In this document: positions 60,229-64,000 of the stretch, in pieces
Layout: every line of letters starts with the position of its first letter
Position numbering within the stretch: position 1 is the first letter of the stretch
Assembly: GCF_004348895.1 (NCBI RefSeq)
Contig: NZ_RRZK01000027.1
Span: 62,001 to 126,000, forward strand
Length of the DNA stretch: 64,000 nt
Source of the DNA: Pseudomonas vancouverensis
Lineage (GTDB): Bacteria; Pseudomonadota; Gammaproteobacteria; Pseudomonadales; Pseudomonadaceae
Direction of reading: 5' to 3'
The notes under the pieces: generated by a model
Seen by the model: the letters and a program-made list of their open reading frames with translations, nothing else
What the model was told of the DNA's origin: nothing
The model's database searches: none
Position numbers and translations under genes: made by a program

Positions 60229-61147
60229 ATGCCCGACCTCAATCTGCTGATCACCCTGAACGTACTGCTCGAGGAAGGCAGCGTCGCCCGTGCCGCCCAG
60301 CGCTTGCGTCTGAGTCCGTCGGCCATGAGCCGGGCGCTGGCGCGCCTGCGTGAAACCACGGGCGATCCGTTGCTGGTGCGAGCCGGTCGCGGCCTGGTGC
60401 CGACGCCTCGGGCACTGGAGTCGCGGCCTGGTGCCGACGCCTCGGGCACTGGAGTTGCGCGAGCGCGTCGGAGCCTTGGTGCAAGAGGCCGAAGCCATGC
60501 TGCGGCCAAATGAACAGCTTGATCTGCGGCAACTGCAGCGCACCTTCACCCTACGCACCAGCGATGGCTTCGTGGAAAACTTTGCCCCGCAACTGATTGC
60601 ATTGATCAACCAGCAGGCGCCAAAAGTGCGTTTGAATTTCGTGCAAAAGCTCAACCGCGACAGCAGCCTGCTGCGCGACGGTCGGGTCGATCTGGAAACC
60701 GGTGTGGTCGACGAGTCCACCAGCCCGGAAGTACGCGTGCGCATGCTGTTCCGTGATCGCTTGATCGGCGTCGTGCACAAGGGACATGCATTGGCCAAAG
60801 GCAGGATCACCGCACAACGTTACGCCGCCGCCCGCCACGTGCTGGTATCTCGCCGGGGCCGCGCCAAAGGCGTGATGGACGAAGCCCTCGAAGCGCTCGG
60901 ACTCGAGCGCGACATCGTCACCACCGTCGCTGGTTTTTCCACGGCACTGGCCCTGGCGCGGGTGTCGGACCTGGTGGCCACGGTGCCTGAACGGCACACA
61001 GGCAACCTGAGTGAAGGCATGCAAATATTTGCCCTGCCGTTCCCGACAGCAGCGATCACGGTATCGATGATGTGGCACCCACGGATGGAGGCAGACCCTG
61101 CCCACCGCTGGTTACGGGATTGTGTCTGGCAGGTGTGCAGTCAGTAG
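60229..61147 (+). pseudogene. LysR-family regulator, frameshifted by a 34-bp tandem duplication
   Basis: The reading frame starts MPDLNLLITLNVLLEEGSVA with a full LysR helix-turn-helix (SVARAAQRLRLSPSAMSRAL) and AGGAA eight bases before the ATG. At 60422 a 34-base segment is repeated exactly, shifting the frame. The upstream frame then ends at 60513 after an unrelated tail. The rest of the protein (LELRERVGALVQEAEAML to WQVCSQ) continues in the other frame to 61147. Removing one copy restores a normal regulator of about 294 residues. As it stands only the DNA-binding part is made. It probably regulated the divergent MFS pump. A reversible switch or an assembly error is also possible. Confidence 0.85.
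60388..60455 (+). repeat. Exact 34-bp tandem duplication inside the LysR gene
   Basis: Positions 60388-60421 and 60422-60455 are identical (unit begins CGCGGCCTGGTGCC and ends CACTGGAGT). As 34 is not a multiple of three, the reading frame shifts. Recombination or slippage could delete one copy and restore the gene. Confidence 0.95.
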
Positions 61148-61205
61148 TCGTCACGCAAGACCGCCTCCGCCGCGCCTTGCGTCAAAGGACGTCGGCGCCC
61201 CTCGC

Positions 61206-61640
61206 CTACTCCTTCAAAATCAGCAGTGGTTCGGCCTTCTTCACTACGTAGGTCGCCAGCTCTGACCCGCTGTCCTGGCCGATATTTTTCGCCACATGCT
61301 CAACCCCGGCGGGAATCAGCAGTGAATCTCCGGCCTTGAGCGTCACCGGTGCCCGTCCTTCCAGTTGATACTCGAATGTACCGCTGATGACATAGGCCAC
61401 TTCCACGCCCGGATGGGCATGCCTGGGGGAAGCGACGCCGGGATCGAAATCGACACGCACCTGAATCACCTCACGGTCGGCAGTGCCGAGGTCGCCGCGC
61501 ACAAGGTCTGTACGATGAAGCCCCTGCTGCCAGCTTTTCATGGCGGGAGCTGATTGAATTTCCTGGGCTTGCGAGTTCCCCGCGATGGCGAGGACTCCCA
61601 AGGCAGTCAGGACGGCGAGACGCAGTTTGCTACTGAACAT
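61206..61640 (-). CDS. Exported single-domain cupin
   Basis: This 144-residue protein has a signal peptide (cut near AQA-QEIQ) and a cupin barrel: motif 1 SPRHAHPGVEVAYVISGTFEYQ (two His and one Glu as metal ligands), motif 2 GDSLLIPAGVEHVAKN. The mature part is about 115 residues. It may be a periplasmic metal enzyme or a binding protein. GGAGG lies seven bases before the ATG. It has no operon partner, lying just after the RND pump genes. Confidence 0.85.
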   Translation of the reverse strand: MFSSKLRLAVLTALGVLAIAGNSQAQEIQSAPAMKSWQQGLHRTDLVRGDLGTADREVIQVRVDFDPGVASPRHAHPGVEVAYVISGTFEYQLEGRAPVTLKAGDSLLIPAGVEHVAKNIGQDSGSELATYVVKKAEPLLILKE

Positions 61641-61795
61641 GTGCTTTCCTCCGGTCGAACCACGATCACCACGCCGGATCTGGCGCGGTGCTGGTGGGTT
61701 CATTTGAAGGCTGTCGTGTATCGCCCACATGTCGCGGAAACCGGGTTTTGTATGCCAGCGTTGCGGCGGCCCCAGCGGACACCTGAAGATACAAA

Positions 61796-61817
61796 CACAG
61801 CGGCACTCACCGCTGTG
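61796..61817 (-). terminator. Hairpin after the outer-membrane factor gene
   Basis: CACAGCGG and CCGCTGTG form an 8-bp stem around CACTCA, 30 bases beyond the stop of the outer-membrane factor. No T run follows on the minus strand. Confidence 0.5.
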
Positions 61818-61847
61818 GTCGGGCCGCTCGTGCTTTCAACACGCCAC

Positions 61848-63263
61848 TCAGTTTTTCGCCAGCCGGGTATCGCCGCTGTCCCAACCGCCGCCCAGGGCTT
61901 TGTAGATCGCGACGATGGCGCGGTACTGATCGGTTTCGCCGAGGGCCTGGGCATCCTCGGCATTGAGCCGCTCACGCTGTGCATCGAGCAGCACCAGATA
62001 ATCGACAATGCCTTCCTTGTATTGAGTCGCCGCCAGGTCCGCCGCCGCGCGGCTCGACTCGCTCTGCTTGATCAACGACAGCAGGCGCTGCTGACGCTTG
62101 CCGTAGTCGCTGAAGGCATTTTCCGACTCTTCCAGGGCGAGCAAGACCTGCTGCTCGTAGGTCGCCAGGGCCCCTTCGGCCTGGGCGTTCGCACCACGAA
62201 TTCGGGCACGCACGCTGCCCAGGTCAAACGCCGCCCAGGTGATGCTCGGACCCAGTCCCCAGGCTCGGGCGGCACTGGAACCGATCTGCGAACCACGGCC
62301 GGCGGTGAAGCCGAGGAAACCACTGAGGCTCACCCGCGGAAACAGATCTGCCGTCGCCACGCCCACGTCCGCTGTCGAGGCGGCCAGGCGACGCTCGGCG
62401 GCAATCACATCAGGACGCCGACGCAGCAATTGCGCCGGATCACCAATCGGCAACGCCTTGGCAATCGCCGGCAAGTCTTTCGGTCCGAGGTCGACGCTCA
62501 GCGTGTCCGGGCGCTCGCCGAGCAGCGTGGCGATGCGGTTTTTATGCCGCACCTGCTCCGCTTGTAGCTGCGGCACTGAGGCCTCGACCGCTGCCAGCCG
62601 CGCATCGGCACGCACTACGTCGAGTTCGTTGCCGACCCCGGCGTCGCGCAGACTCACAGTGACGGCCCGTGATTCGCTCTGGTTCTTCAGGTTGGCGACG
62701 GCGATTTTTTCGCGCAGCTGTGCACCGCGCAATTGACCGTAGGCATCCACCAACTCGGCAATCATGCTCACCCGTACCTGATACAGGTCGGCGGCGGTGG
62801 CGTCTTCCACGGCATCACTCGACTCCAGTTGCCGCTGGATGCGCCCGAACAGGTCTACTTCCCAGGCCATGTCCAGGCCCAGGTCGTAGCGTTCGGTATT
62901 GACCCGTTTCTCGCTCAGCCCCGGCACCTGGGATTTGCCCTGCTGACTGCTGGCACGGCTGGTAACCACTGGCAGATTGTCGTTGCTGATGTCATCGCGA
63001 ATGGCACGGGCGGCTTTCCAGCGGGCGAAAGCCACACGCAGATCGCGGTTGCCATCCAGCGCCTTGGTGACCAGTTGATTAAGCGTAGGGTCGTCGAACT
63101 GCTGCCACCAGACACTTTCAAATCGCGACTGATCGTAATTGGCACCTTGGGCGTACAGCACATGGGCAGGCGCGGTGTCGGGCGTTTTGTAATCCGGGCC
63201 CACAGTGCAGGCGGCCAGTGCCGCTACGAGGAGGCTGGGTAAAAAAAGCTTGTAAGCAGTCAT
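61848..63263 (-). CDS. RND efflux outer-membrane factor (OprM/OprN type lipoprotein)
   Basis: This is a 471-residue outer-membrane channel of the NodT/OprM family. A lipoprotein signal ends LAAC-TVGPDY, with Cys19 the lipid anchor. The two repeated halves of the barrel-tunnel protein are visible: WWQQFDDPTLNQLVTKAL with NRDLRVA, and LLRRRPDVIAAERRLAAS with ALATYEQQVLLALEESENA. It forms the exit duct of a tripartite pump. The ATG overlaps the stop of the RND gene (TGATG), so it belongs to that operon. Confidence 0.92.
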   Translation of the reverse strand: MTAYKLFLPSLLVAALAACTVGPDYKTPDTAPAHVLYAQGANYDQSRFESVWWQQFDDPTLNQLVTKALDGNRDLRVAFARWKAARAIRDDISNDNLPVVTSRASSQQGKSQVPGLSEKRVNTERYDLGLDMAWEVDLFGRIQRQLESSDAVEDATAADLYQVRVSMIAELVDAYGQLRGAQLREKIAVANLKNQSESRAVTVSLRDAGVGNELDVVRADARLAAVEASVPQLQAEQVRHKNRIATLLGERPDTLSVDLGPKDLPAIAKALPIGDPAQLLRRRPDVIAAERRLAASTADVGVATADLFPRVSLSGFLGFTAGRGSQIGSSAARAWGLGPSITWAAFDLGSVRARIRGANAQAEGALATYEQQVLLALEESENAFSDYGKRQQRLLSLIKQSESSRAAADLAATQYKEGIVDYLVLLDAQRERLNAEDAQALGETDQYRAIVAIYKALGGGWDSGDTRLAKN

Positions 63264-64000
63264 CAGTGTGCCTCCGGTTCAATCAGGTTAAGCGCGTGGA
63301 GTCTGGCCGCCTTGCGTGCGGTCTTGCGTTCGATGTAGCGGCGGATCAGGACGAAGAACACCGGGGTCAGCAGCAGGCCGAAGAAGGTCACCCCGAGCAT
63401 CCCGGAGAACACCGCCACACCCATGGCGTGGCGCATTTCCGAGCCGGCACCGGTGGACGTGACCAGCGGGATCACGCCCATGATGAAGGCGATCGAGGTC
63501 ATCAGGATCGGCCGCAGGCGCATGCGGCACGCCTCCAGCACGGCGTCCAGCGGCGACAGGCCCTGGTCCTGTTTATCCTTGGCGAACTCGACGATCAGGA
63601 TCGCGTTCTTGCACGCCAGGCCTACCAAGACGATCAAGCCGATCTGGGTGAAGATGTTGTTGTCGCCCTTGGAGATGATCACCCCGGCAATCGCCGACAG
63701 CAGGGTCATCGGCACGATCAGGATCACCGCCAGCGGCAGGCTCCAGCTCTCATACAACGCAGCGAGCACGAGGAACGCCAGCAACACGCAGAGCGGGAAC
63801 ACCAGCAATGCGGTATCGCCGGAGAGAATCTGCTGATAGGTCAGGTCGGTCCATTCGTAGGTCATGCCGTTGGGCAGTTCTTCCGCGAGCAGTTTCTCGA
63901 TGGCTTTCTGTGCCTGGCCCGAGCTGTAGCCTGGCGCCGCGCTGCCGTTGATTTCCGCGGTGACGAAGCCGTTGTAGTGGGACACCCGATCCGGTCCGGA
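63263..64000 (-). CDS. RND efflux pump inner-membrane subunit, C-terminal part
   Basis: About 245 residues of a roughly 1060-residue HAE1-family pump are visible. The frame continues beyond the right edge. Seen are the last periplasmic strands (GYSSGQAQKAIEKLLAEELP, YEWTDLTYQQILSGDTALLV) and helices 8-12, including GLACKNAILIVEFAKD and RPILMTSIAFIMGVIPLV. The pattern and pairing with an OprN-like channel suggest the MexF subgroup. The adaptor gene should lie further right. Confidence 0.88.
   Translation of the reverse strand, partial: SGPDRVSHYNGFVTAEINGSAAPGYSSGQAQKAIEKLLAEELPNGMTYEWTDLTYQQILSGDTALLVFPLCVLLAFLVLAALYESWSLPLAVILIVPMTLLSAIAGVIISKGDNNIFTQIGLIVLVGLACKNAILIVEFAKDKQDQGLSPLDAVLEACRMRLRPILMTSIAFIMGVIPLVTSTGAGSEMRHAMGVAVFSGMLGVTFFGLLLTPVFFVLIRRYIERKTARKAARLHALNLIEPEAH

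Noticed and set aside
1..64000. CRISPR array, tRNA or rRNA genes, prophage or transposon
   Set aside because: The repeats found are REP hairpins, phased operator-like repeats or a single 34-bp duplication. No spacer array, transposase, integrase or tRNA-like cloverleaf was seen.

Overview
The window looks like chromosome of a Pseudomonas of the fluorescens group. The coding sequences are dense, G+C rich and Pseudomonas-like, and the intergenic gaps carry copies of the REP element (GTGGGAGCGAGCTTGCTCGC) that is common in these genomes. I see no rRNA, tRNA, CRISPR array, insertion sequence or prophage. Both edges cut genes: an MFS drug exporter at the left and an RND efflux pump at the right.

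Region 1 (about 1.2-16.5 kb) is an unusual accessory cluster. On the minus strand a polyamine-type ABC importer (binding protein, two permeases, ATPase) is followed by a macrolide-type glycosyltransferase, two small cupins, an AmgK-like sugar kinase, an aldehyde dehydrogenase and an open reading frame that joins a GlmU-like nucleotidyltransferase to a second aldehyde dehydrogenase. On the plus strand lie a GntR-type regulator, a second glycosyltransferase, a DAO-type FAD amine oxidoreductase and a third cupin. A nine-T motif is shared by the two control regions. Together these could import an amine, build a nucleotide sugar, attach the sugar, and oxidise the conjugate to an acid. That would be a sugar-protected analogue of the gamma-glutamyl-putrescine route.

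Region 2 (16.5-29.6 kb) holds a diguanylate cyclase and an operon of flavin monooxygenase, RidA, DUF1028, M20 deacylase and an orphan binding protein. Divergent to it are cystathionine beta-synthase and gamma-lyase (reverse transsulfuration). Then come an acyl-CoA dehydrogenase with a 4-oxalocrotonate tautomerase, a LysR regulator and an NCS1 permease.

Region 3 (29.7-48 kb) is devoted to phosphorus and sulfur scavenging: a PhnD-C-E-E type phosphonate importer, an SdsA1-like alkylsulfatase, a hybrid histidine kinase, an exported Cys-type arylsulfatase with a membrane-anchored formylglycine-generating enzyme, an exported 2H-phosphoesterase, and a pstSCAB operon under a clear Pho box. In this pst operon the usual phoU position is taken by a degenerate Fic protein and a HAD hydrolase.

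Region 4 (48-64 kb) contains a small exported EF-hand protein with EGKCG repeats (the core motif of MNIO-modified copper-binding peptides), a MarR-GNAT fusion, a beta-carbonic anhydrase, regulators, and an amino-acid ABC importer whose ATPase is fused to a PLP aminotransferase. It ends with an MFS pump, a LysR gene broken by an exact 34-bp tandem duplication, a secreted cupin, and the outer-membrane and inner-membrane parts of an RND pump.
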